NCBI GenBank assembly: GCA_030681035.1 | Contig: JAUXUI010000061.1 | Location: 1-64,000 of the forward strand | DNA: 64,000 nt | Origin: Lysobacteraceae bacterium | Lineage (GTDB): Bacteria; Pseudomonadota; Gammaproteobacteria; Xanthomonadales; Xanthomonadaceae | Reading direction: 5' to 3' | In this document: positions 1-9,111 of the stretch, piece after piece | How the letters are laid out: the number at the start of each line of letters is the position of its first letter | Position numbering within the stretch: the first letter of the stretch is position 1 | Position numbers and translations under genes: made by a program | Notes under the pieces: generated by a model | Told to the model about the DNA's origin: nothing | Seen by the model: the letters and a program-made list of their open reading frames with translations, nothing else | Databases searched by the model: none

Positions 1-130
1 GGCGCGGGCGCTCACCGGTACCGCGAAGCTGCGCTTCGCAAACGGTACCGTCTTGCCCCACTCTCTCCGCCATCTTCGATGGCTTTGTTCGTGCGATTCC
101 CGGCCCGCGCCAGCGGCGCGGGCGCTCACC
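1..130. repeat. Direct and inverted repeats at the left window edge
   Basis: The 16-base string GGCGCGGGCGCTCACC occurs at 1-16 and again, identical, at 115-130. Just inside the first copy two GGTACC hexamers (17-22 and 44-49) flank a hairpin with 7-bp arms, GCGAAGC at 23-29 and GCTTCGC at 33-39. No protein-coding evidence in this stretch. The structure probably continues left of the window, so its real extent is unknown. Confidence 0.5.
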
Positions 131-220
131 TCTTGCGACATCGCCCTGCGTGTAAGTCAACCAGACCCCGTTCCTTGCAGAGTCGTTGACGGTGTGAAAA
201 CCACAGTTTACAATCTATCC

Positions 221-523
221 ATGCTCGAACTGGTCAAATCCGCCACTTTCGATGCGTGGTTTCGTGGCCTACGTGACATTCGCGCCAAAGCTCGAATCGC
301 GGCACGACTGGACCGCATGGCCGATGGAAACTTCGGTGACGTCAAGCCGGTGGGCCATGGCGTCAGCGAGCTGCGGATCGACCACGGACCCGGTTACCGG
401 GTGTACTTCATGCAACGTGGCTCGGTGCTGGTGGTGGTGCTCGCCGGTGGCGACAAACGCAGCCAGCCTGCCGATATCAAGCTGGCACGTCGCATTGCGA
501 CTGATTGGGAGCGTGAATCATGA
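221..523 (+). CDS. Type II toxin, RelE/ParE superfamily (HigB-like addiction-module killer)
   Basis: A 100-residue basic protein of the phage-derived Gp49/HigB-like group of RelE/ParE toxins, a family of ribosome-dependent mRNA interferases or gyrase poisons. I chose the ATG at 221 because the protein then begins MLELVKSATFDAWFRGLRD, the usual N-terminus of this family; the frame is open further upstream but that part looks non-coding. The C-terminal half carries the typical core ELRIDHGPGYRVYF followed by VLAGGDK and a terminal helix. The stop overlaps the start of the next gene by 4 bp (ATGA, 520-523), so toxin comes before antitoxin, the order usual for this subfamily. The mRNA-cleavage activity is inferred from the family. 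Confidence 0.88.
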   Translation: MLELVKSATFDAWFRGLRDIRAKARIAARLDRMADGNFGDVKPVGHGVSELRIDHGPGYRVYFMQRGSVLVVVLAGGDKRSQPADIKLARRIATDWERES

Positions 524-825
524 AAGGCGTGCGAGAAACCTTTACCCGTTACGACTCGGCCGACTACCTCAAGACCGAAGCGGACATCGCGGCCTATCTC
601 GAAGCCTGCGCCGAGGAAGCGCCCAACGATGCGGCCTTCATGCTCAAAGCCCTGGGCACGATCGCGCGTGCGCGCAACATGAGCCGGCTGGCAGAGGAGA
701 CCGGCATGACGCGGGCTGGGCTTTACAAGGCACTTTCCGGTGAGGGCAATCCCAGTCTGGCCAACACCATGAAGGTGGCCAAAGCGTTGGGCTATCGGCT
801 TGCGCTGGTGCCGGATCGGGATTGA
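520..825 (+). CDS. Antitoxin with HTH domain (HigA-like addiction-module antidote)
   Basis: A 101-residue partner of the preceding toxin, translationally coupled to it. The N-terminus (about 1-45) resembles the antidote segment of this family, with FTRYDSADYLKTEADIAAYL. Residues about 50-95 form a Cro/C1-type helix-turn-helix: MSRLAEETGMTRAGLYKALS is the HTH core, followed by NPSLANTMKVAKALGYRLAL. Such antitoxins neutralise the toxin and repress their own operon. It lies next to repeats at the window edge, compatible with a mobile or recently acquired cassette (inference). Confidence 0.9.
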   Translation: MKGVRETFTRYDSADYLKTEADIAAYLEACAEEAPNDAAFMLKALGTIARARNMSRLAEETGMTRAGLYKALSGEGNPSLANTMKVAKALGYRLALVPDRD

Positions 826-1155
826 TTGCTCAATCCAGTGACAAGGGGGCACAACTCATCGATGAGCTTTCGCAAGAACTGAAACGCGGCAAGCTGAAGC
901 TGCCCCTTTTTGCACGGACGCTTCTCCCGCTCGCACACAACCATGGAACCATGATCGAGCATCATGTACTACGGCTGGATTGGCACGACAAGAACGAACT
1001 GAATCAGGCTGCCGCGCCCTTGCGTGATGGAAGCACTTACCTGAGCCGTATTTTCGCCGAGTTGTGCGGTTGATGGCGGGCAGCGACAGGGCAGGGCTGG
1101 CAAAACACCGCAACATGGCCTAAGTTGGGCGAAGGCTGGCTTGGGGGGGTAGCGC
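826..1155. other. Intergenic stretch, no confident gene
   Basis: Between the antitoxin and the response regulator. A plus-strand open frame (822-1073, TTG start, 83 codons) overlaps the antitoxin stop and would encode a peptide with PLFARTLLPLAHNHG and LRDGSTYLSRIFAELCG. I do not recognise it and see no good ribosome-binding site, so I do not call it a gene. It may be a fragment of a decayed gene. Confidence 0.4.
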
Positions 1156-1797
1156 ATGATTCGCGTTTTCTTGCTGGATGACCACTCGTTGGTGCGAACG
1201 GGATTTCGCATGATCCTGTCGTACGAGACCGATATGGAAGTGGTGGGCGAGGCGGCATCGGGCGAGGAGGGTTTGCCGCTGATTCGCCAGCTCAAGCCGG
1301 ATGTGGTGGTCTGTGATCTGCACCTGCCCGGGGTCAGTGGGCTTGAAGTGACCGAGCGCGTACGCCGCTGGGATCAGGGCAGCCGGGTGATCATCGTGTC
1401 GGTGCAGGACGAAGGCCCGATGCCGAGGCGACTGCTGGAAGTGGGGGCGTCGGGTTATCTGGGCAAGGGCGGCGAAGCCAGCGAATTGCTGAAGGCGATC
1501 CGCGAGGTCGCGCAGGGGCGCCGCTATCTGGCGCCGCAATTGGCGCAGCGCCTGGCGCTCGATGCCATGGTCGGCGGAGAGTCGCCATTCGATGGCTTGT
1601 CACCGCGTGAACTGGAAGTGGCAATGCTGCTGTGTCAGGGCAAGCGCCTGGAAGATATCGCGCAGCGTTTGAAGATCAGCGCCAAAACAGTGGCCACTCA
1701 CAAGTACCGCAGCTTCAACAAGCTTGGGGTCGAGGATGTCATGGCGCTGTCACGGCTGGCGCTGCAATACGGGGCAATCGAGCGTATCGACGCATGA
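1156..1797 (+). CDS. GacA/UvrY-like two-component response regulator (NarL/LuxR family)
   Basis: A 213-residue cytoplasmic regulator. The receiver domain (1-120) has the acidic pair DD in FLLDDHSLVRTG, the phospho-acceptor Asp in VVVCDLHLPGVSG (about residue 55), and the conserved Lys in GYLGKGG (about 103). A LuxR-type HTH follows (about 145-205): LSPRELEVAMLLCQG then AQRLKISAKTVATHKYRSFNKLGV. The layout and motifs match GacA/UvrY, which in gammaproteobacteria drive CsrA-sequestering small RNAs. No sensor kinase gene is adjacent, which is normal for orphan GacA-type regulators. The exact orthology is inferred. Confidence 0.88.
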   Translation: MIRVFLLDDHSLVRTGFRMILSYETDMEVVGEAASGEEGLPLIRQLKPDVVVCDLHLPGVSGLEVTERVRRWDQGSRVIIVSVQDEGPMPRRLLEVGASGYLGKGGEASELLKAIREVAQGRRYLAPQLAQRLALDAMVGGESPFDGLSPRELEVAMLLCQGKRLEDIAQRLKISAKTVATHKYRSFNKLGVEDVMALSRLALQYGAIERIDA

Positions 1798-1967
1798 CCC
1801 AGGCTTGACGCCACGGTGTTTGCAGGAGCGATTGCGTGCGCAAGCGTATGGCCACTTTTGCTGCCGCATACTGGCCAGAACGCCAACAGTGGGGCCCGTG
1901 GCACTGTCGGTAACAGTGGCAAGCCGGTATCCTTTCGGTCACCAAATCTCACCTGTCAGGGAAGGTA

Positions 1968-4900
1968 ATGTCCTCGTCCGTCAGTGCGCCTGTTTCAATC
2001 CATGGTGTCTCCCTGAAACCCATCGTTTCTGCCTTGCAAGCCACTCTGCCGCCAGCGCGTCAGGGTGAGGCAGCGTCTTTTGTCGCGGCGTTCTACGCGC
2101 GTCTGGAACAGGAAGAGTTCACAACGCGTGATGCGGCATCGTGGGCGGCGCTTGCCGGTGGATTTCTGGAGTTTGCGCGCGTGCGGCCAGCCGGTGAAAT
2201 GCGCGTGCGCGTTTTCAATCCTTCCTTGGAAGAGCATGGTTGGGACAGCCAGCATACGGCGCTGCAAATCGTCAATGACGATATGCCGTTTCTGGTTGAT
2301 TCGGTGACGATGGCGCTGACGCAGGCGGATGCATCCATCTATGTGCTCGGGCATCCGGTAACCCAAATCACCCGTGATGCGGCAGGGAGCATCGTTGCCG
2401 TTGGCGAGGGCAAACTCGAATCGTTGATGCACATTGAGTTTGATCGTCAGCTGGAGGTTGCCGACCTGGAGCGTATCGCTGCCAAGGTGCGCGCAGCAAT
2501 CGAGGATGTGCGCTCGTGTTTTCTTGATTGGCGCGCAATGCGTGAGCGCGTGCTGCAGATTGCTGCCGAGTTGCCGGGCCGCGAAATGCCGGTAAGTGCC
2601 GAGGGCCGTCAGGAGGCGCAGGACTTGCTGCGTTGGGTGGCAGACGATCACTTTACCTTCCTGGGTTTTCGTGAGTATGAGGTTGTGGGTGCGGGCGAAG
2701 ACGAATTGCTGCGCGCGGTGCCCGATACTGGCCTGGGTTTGCTCAAGCGCGATGATCGGGCGGGCAAGCCGCGTTCGTTGAAGACTCTGGCTGCACATCA
2801 CATGCCGCAATCGGGCTCGGTGGATGCGCTGATCATCACCAAAACCAATGCGCGTTCCACCGTGCATCGCCCCGGCTACATGGATTACATCGGTGTGCTG
2901 CGCTTCGACAACACTGGCCGCGCCATCGGCGAGCAGCGTTTTCTTGGCCTGTTCACCTCCAGCGCCTATAACCGCCGACCGTGGGACATCCCGCTGGTCA
3001 GGCATCGCTTTGAGTATGTAATGCGCCGCTCCGGGCTGGCCTTCAACAGCCACAGCGGCAAGGCACTGCGCCATATTCTTGAAACCCTGCCGCGCGATGA
3101 GCTGTTCCAGTCCACCGAGGACGAGTTGTTCCAGACCTGTCTTGGCATCCTCGGGCTGCAAGAGCGCGTACGCAGCCGCTTGTTCCTGCGTCGTGATCGC
3201 TATGGCCGTTTCTATTCGGTGCTCGCCTACATCCCGCGTGATCGCTTCAACACGGAAAACCGCCTGCGTATCGAAGCGTTGTTGATGGAAACCCTCAACG
3301 GCCAGCGCATCGATACCACCATTCAGGTGGGCGAATCGCCGCTCGCACAGTTGCATCTCATCGTGCGGCCAAAAGCCGGTGATCCGGGTGTGCCCGACAT
3401 GGATATGCTTGAACAGCGGCTATCGCAAATTGTGCGTAATTGGCATGACGATCTTCGCGATCTGCTGGTTTCCCGTCATGGCGAAGCGCATGGTTTGCGC
3501 TTGGCCAATCGATTTGGCAAAGCCCTGCCGCACAGCTATATCGAGCAAATCAGCGCTGAAGTGGCGGCCGATGACGTGGGCGACCTCGCCGCACTCGGCG
3601 ACGCCGACGATCTGCGCCTGCGCATGTATCGTGCGCCCGGTGCGGCGGGTGATATCCGCCTGAAGCTGTTTCGCCGCGACCACGGTACACCGCTGTCGGA
3701 TGTGTTGCCGATGATGGAAGCGATGGGGCTGCGTATTCTCAGCGAACATCCCTACGAGTTGTCGGTCGATGGCGCGATCATCGTTATCCAGGATTTTGTC
3801 ATTCGTGCCCAGCACGGCGAAATCGATGTTGAACAGGTGCGCGAGCACTTTGAACATGCATTCAAGCAGTTGTGGCACGGTCAAAGTGAAGTCGATGGTT
3901 TCATGCGGCTGGTGCTGACCGCCGGACTGGACTGGCGGCAGGTGGCGATGCTGCGGGCCTACTGCAAGTATCTGTTGCAGACCGGGGTGGCGTTTTCGCA
4001 GGCCTATATGGAGCAAACCCTGGCGCGCTATCCGCTGGCCGCGCGCTTGCTCGCCGAGTTGTTTGAATCGCGCTTTGATCCGGCCCATGATTGCCCGGAG
4101 GCAGGTTGCGCCGACGCAGCGCGGCAGGCACTGGCCACTGCGCTGGGCTCGATTCTTTCGCCCGACCAACATGCGGCGGCTGCGACGTTGATCGAACAGG
4201 TTTCCTATGCGCGCGGGCTTGATCGCGACGCACAAATCGACGCCTGCCATGATGCACTGGAAATCCTGCTCGATCAGGTATCAAGCATCGATGAAGACCG
4301 TATCTTGCGTCGCTTCATGGCGGTGATCGATGCTACCTTGCGCACCAATTTCCACCAGAAAACCACTGGCGAATATGCGCCATACATCAGTCTGAAGTTC
4401 GACCCGGCAAAGGTGCCGGATTTGCCCAGGCCGAGGCCGTATCGCGAGATTTTTGTCTGCGCGCCGCAAGTGGAAGGCGTGCATCTGCGTTTTGGCCCGG
4501 TGGCGCGCGGCGGCTTGCGTTGGTCGGATCGGCGCGAGGACTTCCGCACCGAAGTGCTGGGTTTGGTCAAGGCGCAAATGGTGAAAAACACCGTCATCGT
4601 GCCGGTTGGCGCCAAGGGTGGTTTTTTCGTCAAGCGCCCGCCTGCAGGTGGCGATCGCGATGCCGTGCTCAAAGAGGGCATCGCCTGCTACCAGATGTTC
4701 ATCAATGGCCTGCTCGATATTACCGATAATCTGGTCGATGGCGAGCTGGTGCATCCGCACGATGTGGTACGCCACGATGGCGATGACCCGTATCTGGTGG
4801 TGGCCGCCGACAAGGGCACCGCTACGTTCTCGGATATCGCCAATGCCATTGCGCTTGAGCGCGGCTTCTGGTTGGGCGATGCGTTCGCTTCCGGTGGCTC

Positions 4901-6917
4901 GGTAGGCTACGACCACAAGGGCATGGGCATCACCGCGCGGGGTGCCTGGGAGTCGGTGAAGCGTCATTTCCGTGCATTGGGTGTCGATTGCCAGAACGAG
5001 GATTTCACCTGCGTCGGCGTCGGTGACATGTCTGGCGATGTGTTTGGCAATGGCATGCTGCTGTCGCGCCATATCCGGCTGCTGGCGGCTTTCGATCATC
5101 GCCATATCTTCATCGACCCGGCGCCCGATGCGGCACGCAGTTTCATCGAGCGCGAGCGCCTGTTCAAGCTGCCACGCTCAAGTTGGGACGATTACGATCG
5201 CAGTCTGATTTCCGCTGGCGGTGGCATTTACCCGCGCTCGCTGAAAACCATCAACCTCGGTGCCGAGTTGAAACAGGTGCTGGGCATCGATGCCGAAATC
5301 ACCAAGATGAGTCCGGCCGAATTGATGAACGCCATTTTGCAGGCGCCGGTCGATCTGTTCTGGAATGGCGGCATCGGCACCTACATCAAGGCCAGCAGCG
5401 AAAGCCACGACGACGTCGGTGATCGTACCAATAACCCATTGCGTGTCGATGGCAACGCGTTGCGCTGCAGGGTGGTGGGCGAAGGCGGCAATCTGGGCCT
5501 GACCCAACGCGGCCGCATCGAGGCGGCGATGTCGGGAGTGTTGCTCAATACCGATTTCATCGACAACTCGGCCGGAGTGGACACCTCCGACCACGAAGTC
5601 AACATCAAGATATTGCTCGACGATGCAGTGAAGTCGGGTGAGCTGAATACCGAGCAGCGAAACACCCTGCTCGCCAGCATGACCGATGAGGTTGGTGCGT
5701 TGGTGCTGAACGACAACTATCGTCAGAATCAGGCTATCAGCGTGATGGAGCGCATGAGCGTGGCACGGCTTGGCTCCAAGGCGCACTTCATGCGCACGCT
5801 CGAATCCAAGGGCCTGCTGGATCGAGCACTTGAATATCTACCAACCGACGCCGATCTGACTCAGCGCAAGGCGCGTGGGCAAGGCTTGACTCGCCCCGAG
5901 CTCTCGGTGCTGCTGTCGTACGCCAAGATCGTCATCTTCCAGCAAATGCTTGATTCGGACGTGCCGGAAGACCCGTATTTATCGAAGGAATTGCTGCGCT
6001 ATTTCCCGCAGCCTTTGCAGGATCGGTTTGCCGAGCAAATGCAGCGGCACCGCCTGCGCCGCGAAATCATTGCCACTGCGGTCACCAATTCACTGGTCAA
6101 TCGCATGGGCAGCACCTTCATGCTGCGTATGAAAGAGGACACTGGCGAGAACGCGGCAGAAGTGGCCAAGGCCTATACCATCACCCGCGAAGTACTCGAT
6201 TCACGCGCATTATGGGCAGCGATTGACGAACTGGATATGAAGGTGCCCGAGTCGGCGCAGATTGATGCGCTGCAACGTATCTGGGTGCTGCAACGCGCAT
6301 TGACGCGCTGGTTCCTCGCCCGGCCGGGGCAACTGGGCCAGATTGCGGCCATGGTCGAGCGTTACCAGCCCGGAATGGACGCATTGCGCGCCGCCTTGCC
6401 TGCGGTGCTTGATGAATCGGCAGCGGAGCGTTTTGAGGCTGACCGGGCACAGTGGCAGGAGCAGGGTTTTCCCGAGGCACTGGCGACATCACTCGCCGGT
6501 TTGCCGCTGCTCAACGCCAGTCTCGACATCATCGATTGTGCCAGCCACTGCAATCGCAGCGTGGAAGACGTTGCCACCGTATTCTTCGCGCTCGGCGAGG
6601 GCCTGCACCTGAACTGGTTGCTGGGTCGGGTGGATGAATTGCCAGTAGAAGGCCGCTGGCACGCCAATGCACGCGGCGTGTTGCGCGATGAGTTGCAGGA
6701 TCGGCAATCGGCGTTGGCTGAGCGCATTCTTGCCGTTGCTGATCCCGCGGTGGGTGCCAGAGAGCTGGTCGAGGCCTGGTTGAATCGTGATGATCCGGCA
6801 TTGACCGGCACCCGCGCAGTACTGGATGAATTACGTGCTCAGCGCAGCATGGACTTTCCGACGATTTCGGTAGCGGCACGCCGGCTGGGCCAATTGGTGC
6901 AGGGTAGTGCATCCTGA
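1968..6917 (+). CDS. gdhB: NAD-specific glutamate dehydrogenase, large (about 180 kDa) type
   Basis: A 1649-residue enzyme of the bacterial large NAD-GDH family (usual length about 1600), oxidising glutamate to 2-oxoglutarate and ammonia. A long N-terminal part with ACT-like segments (residues about 30-700) precedes the catalytic region (about 830-1240): EGVHLRFGPVARGGLRWSDR, the glycine-rich VPVGAKGGFFVKR around residue 880, then GVGDMSGDVFGNGMLLS and FWNGGIGTYIK. A C-terminal helical part follows. The start is supported by GGGAAGG a few bases before ATG at 1968. The gene stands alone; a palindromic repeat follows its stop. Such enzymes are usually catabolic and allosterically controlled; the regulation here is not visible. 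Confidence 0.96.
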   Translation: MSSSVSAPVSIHGVSLKPIVSALQATLPPARQGEAASFVAAFYARLEQEEFTTRDAASWAALAGGFLEFARVRPAGEMRVRVFNPSLEEHGWDSQHTALQIVNDDMPFLVDSVTMALTQADASIYVLGHPVTQITRDAAGSIVAVGEGKLESLMHIEFDRQLEVADLERIAAKVRAAIEDVRSCFLDWRAMRERVLQIAAELPGREMPVSAEGRQEAQDLLRWVADDHFTFLGFREYEVVGAGEDELLRAVPDTGLGLLKRDDRAGKPRSLKTLAAHHMPQSGSVDALIITKTNARSTVHRPGYMDYIGVLRFDNTGRAIGEQRFLGLFTSSAYNRRPWDIPLVRHRFEYVMRRSGLAFNSHSGKALRHILETLPRDELFQSTEDELFQTCLGILGLQERVRSRLFLRRDRYGRFYSVLAYIPRDRFNTENRLRIEALLMETLNGQRIDTTIQVGESPLAQLHLIVRPKAGDPGVPDMDMLEQRLSQIVRNWHDDLRDLLVSRHGEAHGLRLANRFGKALPHSYIEQISAEVAADDVGDLAALGDADDLRLRMYRAPGAAGDIRLKLFRRDHGTPLSDVLPMMEAMGLRILSEHPYELSVDGAIIVIQDFVIRAQHGEIDVEQVREHFEHAFKQLWHGQSEVDGFMRLVLTAGLDWRQVAMLRAYCKYLLQTGVAFSQAYMEQTLARYPLAARLLAELFESRFDPAHDCPEAGCADAARQALATALGSILSPDQHAAAATLIEQVSYARGLDRDAQIDACHDALEILLDQVSSIDEDRILRRFMAVIDATLRTNFHQKTTGEYAPYISLKFDPAKVPDLPRPRPYREIFVCAPQVEGVHLRFGPVARGGLRWSDRREDFRTEVLGLVKAQMVKNTVIVPVGAKGGFFVKRPPAGGDRDAVLKEGIACYQMFINGLLDITDNLVDGELVHPHDVVRHDGDDPYLVVAADKGTATFSDIANAIALERGFWLGDAFASGGSVGYDHKGMGITARGAWESVKRHFRALGVDCQNEDFTCVGVGDMSGDVFGNGMLLSRHIRLLAAFDHRHIFIDPAPDAARSFIERERLFKLPRSSWDDYDRSLISAGGGIYPRSLKTINLGAELKQVLGIDAEITKMSPAELMNAILQAPVDLFWNGGIGTYIKASSESHDDVGDRTNNPLRVDGNALRCRVVGEGGNLGLTQRGRIEAAMSGVLLNTDFIDNSAGVDTSDHEVNIKILLDDAVKSGELNTEQRNTLLASMTDEVGALVLNDNYRQNQAISVMERMSVARLGSKAHFMRTLESKGLLDRALEYLPTDADLTQRKARGQGLTRPELSVLLSYAKIVIFQQMLDSDVPEDPYLSKELLRYFPQPLQDRFAEQMQRHRLRREIIATAVTNSLVNRMGSTFMLRMKEDTGENAAEVAKAYTITREVLDSRALWAAIDELDMKVPESAQIDALQRIWVLQRALTRWFLARPGQLGQIAAMVERYQPGMDALRAALPAVLDESAAERFEADRAQWQEQGFPEALATSLAGLPLLNASLDIIDCASHCNRSVEDVATVFFALGEGLHLNWLLGRVDELPVEGRWHANARGVLRDELQDRQSALAERILAVADPAVGARELVEAWLNRDDPALTGTRAVLDELRAQRSMDFPTISVAARRLGQLVQGSAS

Positions 6918-6955
6918 GGGCTGTGTTTATGGTCGCCGGGGCAGGCTTGTGCCGG

Positions 6956-7068
6956 GTCGCCCACAGGGTGGGCTCCTACAAATATGCGTTAACGCACCCG
7001 TGTAGGAGCCCACCCTGTGGGCGACCGACAGGTGGAGCGTCGGTTTCGAGTAGGGGCAGGCCCTGTGG
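6956..7068. repeat. REP-like palindrome, family A (copies 1 and 2)
   Basis: Two perfect 25-bp arms in opposite orientation, 6956-6980 (GTCGCCCACAGGGTGGGCTC followed by CTACA) and 7001-7025, separated by 20 bases, so the transcript would fold into a long hairpin just after gdhB. A partial third copy (CCCTGTGGGCGAC) lies near 7056-7068. The same unit recurs at 22361, 22532, 41024, 41070 and 41118. It may act as a transcription terminator or mRNA 3'-end stabiliser; that role is inferred. Confidence 0.88.
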
Positions 7069-7163
7069 GCGACTATCACGATGGTTTTTCACGGTGCCCG
7101 GTTTGTGACGTGGCTGTCGCTTGCAGGGTAAGCTAGGCCACCCCGCCGCTGTTGGCCGTTCCG

Positions 7164-7934
7164 ATGGCAGATCATCCCCGAATCGCGTTTCTTGCCAGCC
7201 GAGCAGAGCCGGCGCAACAAGCACTCGCTGCGCTTACCGACGGGCATGGCCAATGCGTGCCGGAAGATGCCGATGTGCTGTGTGCGCTGGGCGGCGATGG
7301 CTTCATGCTGCAAACCCTGCATCGCTACGGCCACCTGCAACGGCCGGTGTTTGGCATGAAGCTGGGCACGGTCGGTTTTTTGATGAATCAGTACCGCGCC
7401 GACGGCTTGACCGAGCGCCTCGCCACTGCCGAACCCGCCGTGCTGCGGCCGCTGCAGATGACCGCGATTACCGAATCGGGAGCCAGCGCCAGCCTGTTGG
7501 CCTACAACGAAGTATCGCTGCTGCGGCAAACCCGACAGACCGCGCATGTGTGCATCGAGCTCAATGACCGCGAACGTCTGGGCGAGCTCATTTGCGATGG
7601 CGTGATGGTGGCGACTGCGGCCGGTAGCACTGCTTATAATTTTTCCGCGCACGGGCCCATCCTGCCGCTGGGCAGCAATGTGATTGCGTTGACTCCGATC
7701 GCGGCATTTCGGCCACGGCGCTGGCGCGGTGCGGTACTGCGCTCCGATACCCGGGTGCGGCTGCGTATTCTCGATCCCGACAAACGCCCGGTCAGCGTGA
7801 CCGCCGATTCGCATGAAGTGCGTGATGTGATCGAAGTGACGGTGCGCGAGTCCAGCGACCAGACCGTTACCTTGCTGTTCGATCCCGAGCACAATCTGGA
7901 AGAACGTATCCTCAACGAACAGTTCTTGACCTGA
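7164..7934 (+). CDS. nadK: NAD kinase
   Basis: A 256-residue cytoplasmic enzyme phosphorylating NAD to NADP. The diagnostic GGDG motif is at residues 43-46 (ALGGDGFML), followed by the NE/D region YNEVSLLR and the conserved glycine-rich [21 protein letters not shown] chose ATG 7164; a TTG four codons earlier is possible and no strong Shine-Dalgarno sequence decides between them. The 5'-nucleotidase begins 6 bp after the stop, so the two are probably co-transcribed and both act on nucleotides. Confidence 0.94.
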   Translation: MADHPRIAFLASRAEPAQQALAALTDGHGQCVPEDADVLCALGGDGFMLQTLHRYGHLQRPVFGMKLGTVGFLMNQYRADGLTERLATAEPAVLRPLQMTAITESGASASLLAYNEVSLLRQTRQTAHVCIELNDRERLGELICDGVMVATAAGSTAYNFSAHGPILPLGSNVIALTPIAAFRPRRWRGAVLRSDTRVRLRILDPDKRPVSVTADSHEVRDVIEVTVRESSDQTVTLLFDPEHNLEERILNEQFLT

Positions 7935-7940
7935 CCGCGC

Positions 7941-8918
7941 ATGACCCAAACTATCCAAGCACCGGGTTCCGCTCCCGCCGAGCCACCTGGACGTTGCAAC
8001 GGCGCACGTCTGATGGTGGCGATTTCGGCGCGGGCGTTGTTTGATCTCGAAGAGAGCCACCAGTTATTCGAAACACAGGGGCTGGAAGCCTATGCCGACT
8101 ATCAGCGCGGCCTGGAGAACCAACGCCTGGCGCCGGGCATTGCGTTTCCACTGGTACGCAAGTTGCTCGCGCTCAATACCCTGGTGCGAGAACACGCACC
8201 GGATGCACTGCACGCAGGGCAGGTGCCATTGGTCGAGGTAATCTTGCTGTCACGCAATTCATCCGATACCGGCCTGCGCATTTTCAATTCGATCGAAAGT
8301 TATGGCCTGGATATCGTGCGTGCGGTGTTCACCAGTGGCGCGCCGGTGTTTCCGTACATCAAGCCGTTCGGCGCGCATCTGTTCCTGTCGGCCAACCCCG
8401 ATTCGGTACGCACCGCGCTGCAAAACGGCGTCGGCGCGGCCACCATCCTGCCGTCCAAAGCAGCGGGTTTTGCCAGCGAGCAACTGCGCATCGCGTTTGA
8501 TGGCGATGCGGTGGTGTTTGGCGATGAGTCCGAGCGCATCAGTCAGGAGCAGGGTGTGGAGGCGTTTGCCCGCAATGAGCGCGAACTGGCCGAGCAGCCG
8601 CTGTCCGGCGGGCCATTCAAGGGATTTCTTGCGGCTCTGCACCAGATCCAGGGCGCGTTTCCGGCAGAGGATTCGCCGATTCGCACCGCGTTGGTCACTG
8701 CCCGTTCGGCGCCCGCGCACAAGCGGGTGATCCTCACCCTGCGCCAGTGGGGAGTGCGCCTGGACGAGGCCCTGTTTCTTGGCGGCCGCGACAAGGGGCC
8801 ATTCCTGCAAGCGTTTGGTGCCGATATCTTCTTCGACGATTCCCATCACAACACTGAATCCGCCCGCCAGCATGTCGCCACCGGCCACGTGCCGCATGGG
8901 ATCAGCAATCGCGGTTGA
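7941..8918 (+). CDS. Cytosolic 5'-nucleotidase (NT5C1-like family)
   Basis: A 325-residue protein of the 5'-nucleotidase family related to animal cytosolic 5'-nucleotidase I, which dephosphorylates nucleoside monophosphates such as AMP. Typical stretches are MVAISARALFDLEESHQLFE near the N-terminus, EVILLSRNSSDTGLRIFNSI (about 95-115), LFLSANPDSV, AFDGDAVVFGDESE (about 190, an HAD-like acidic motif), GPFKGFL and ALFLGGRDKGPFLQAFGADI. It follows nadK by 6 bp. The first about 20 residues are proline/alanine-rich and poorly conserved, so a later start is possible. Substrate preference cannot be read from the sequence. Confidence 0.9.
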   Translation: MTQTIQAPGSAPAEPPGRCNGARLMVAISARALFDLEESHQLFETQGLEAYADYQRGLENQRLAPGIAFPLVRKLLALNTLVREHAPDALHAGQVPLVEVILLSRNSSDTGLRIFNSIESYGLDIVRAVFTSGAPVFPYIKPFGAHLFLSANPDSVRTALQNGVGAATILPSKAAGFASEQLRIAFDGDAVVFGDESERISQEQGVEAFARNERELAEQPLSGGPFKGFLAALHQIQGAFPAEDSPIRTALVTARSAPAHKRVILTLRQWGVRLDEALFLGGRDKGPFLQAFGADIFFDDSHHNTESARQHVATGHVPHGISNRG

Positions 8919-8957
8919 CCGCCGCAGCGCGAGGCATTATCCTGTTGCGCTCGCTCC

Positions 8958-9032
8958 GGGCGGTTAGCTCAGCGGTAGAGCACTGCCTTCACACGGCAGG
9001 TGTCGCAGGTTCGATCCCTGCACCGCCCACCA
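8958..9032 (+). tRNA. tRNA-Val (anticodon CAC)
   Basis: Complete cloverleaf: acceptor arms GGGCGGT (8958-8964) and ACCGCCC (9022-9028), D-arm AGCTCAGCGGTAGAGC, anticodon stem CTGCC/GGCAG around loop TTCACAC giving anticodon CAC for GTG codons, T-arm GCAGG-TTCGATC-CCTGC, discriminator A and an encoded CCA at 9030-9032. It stands alone, followed by a terminator hairpin. Confidence 0.97.
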
Positions 9033-9045
9033 AAAAAAGCGTTGA

Positions 9046-9084
9046 GAAAGGCCCTGATTGAAAGATCGGGGCCTTTCCGGTTTT
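9046..9084 (+). terminator. Rho-independent terminator after tRNA-Val
   Basis: Stem GAAAGGCCC (9046-9054) pairs with GGGCCTTTC (9069-9077), followed by CGGTTTTG. Its position 14 bp after the tRNA suits termination of the tRNA transcript; it could also serve the converging vapBC transcript. Confidence 0.75.
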
Positions 9085-9111
9085 GTGTGTCCCATAATGG
9101 TGGCCTCGCTG

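Noticed and set aside
822-1073. 83-codon plus-strand frame after the antitoxin
   Set aside because: TTG start without ribosome-binding site and no recognisable family; reported only as intergenic content.
1798-1967. A small gene between the response regulator and gdhB
   Set aside because: No start with ribosome-binding site and no recognisable peptide in 170 bp.
1995-3356. 453-codon minus-strand frame in gdhB
   Set aside because: Antisense to a well conserved enzyme; composition (many H, R, Q) is typical of a shadow frame.
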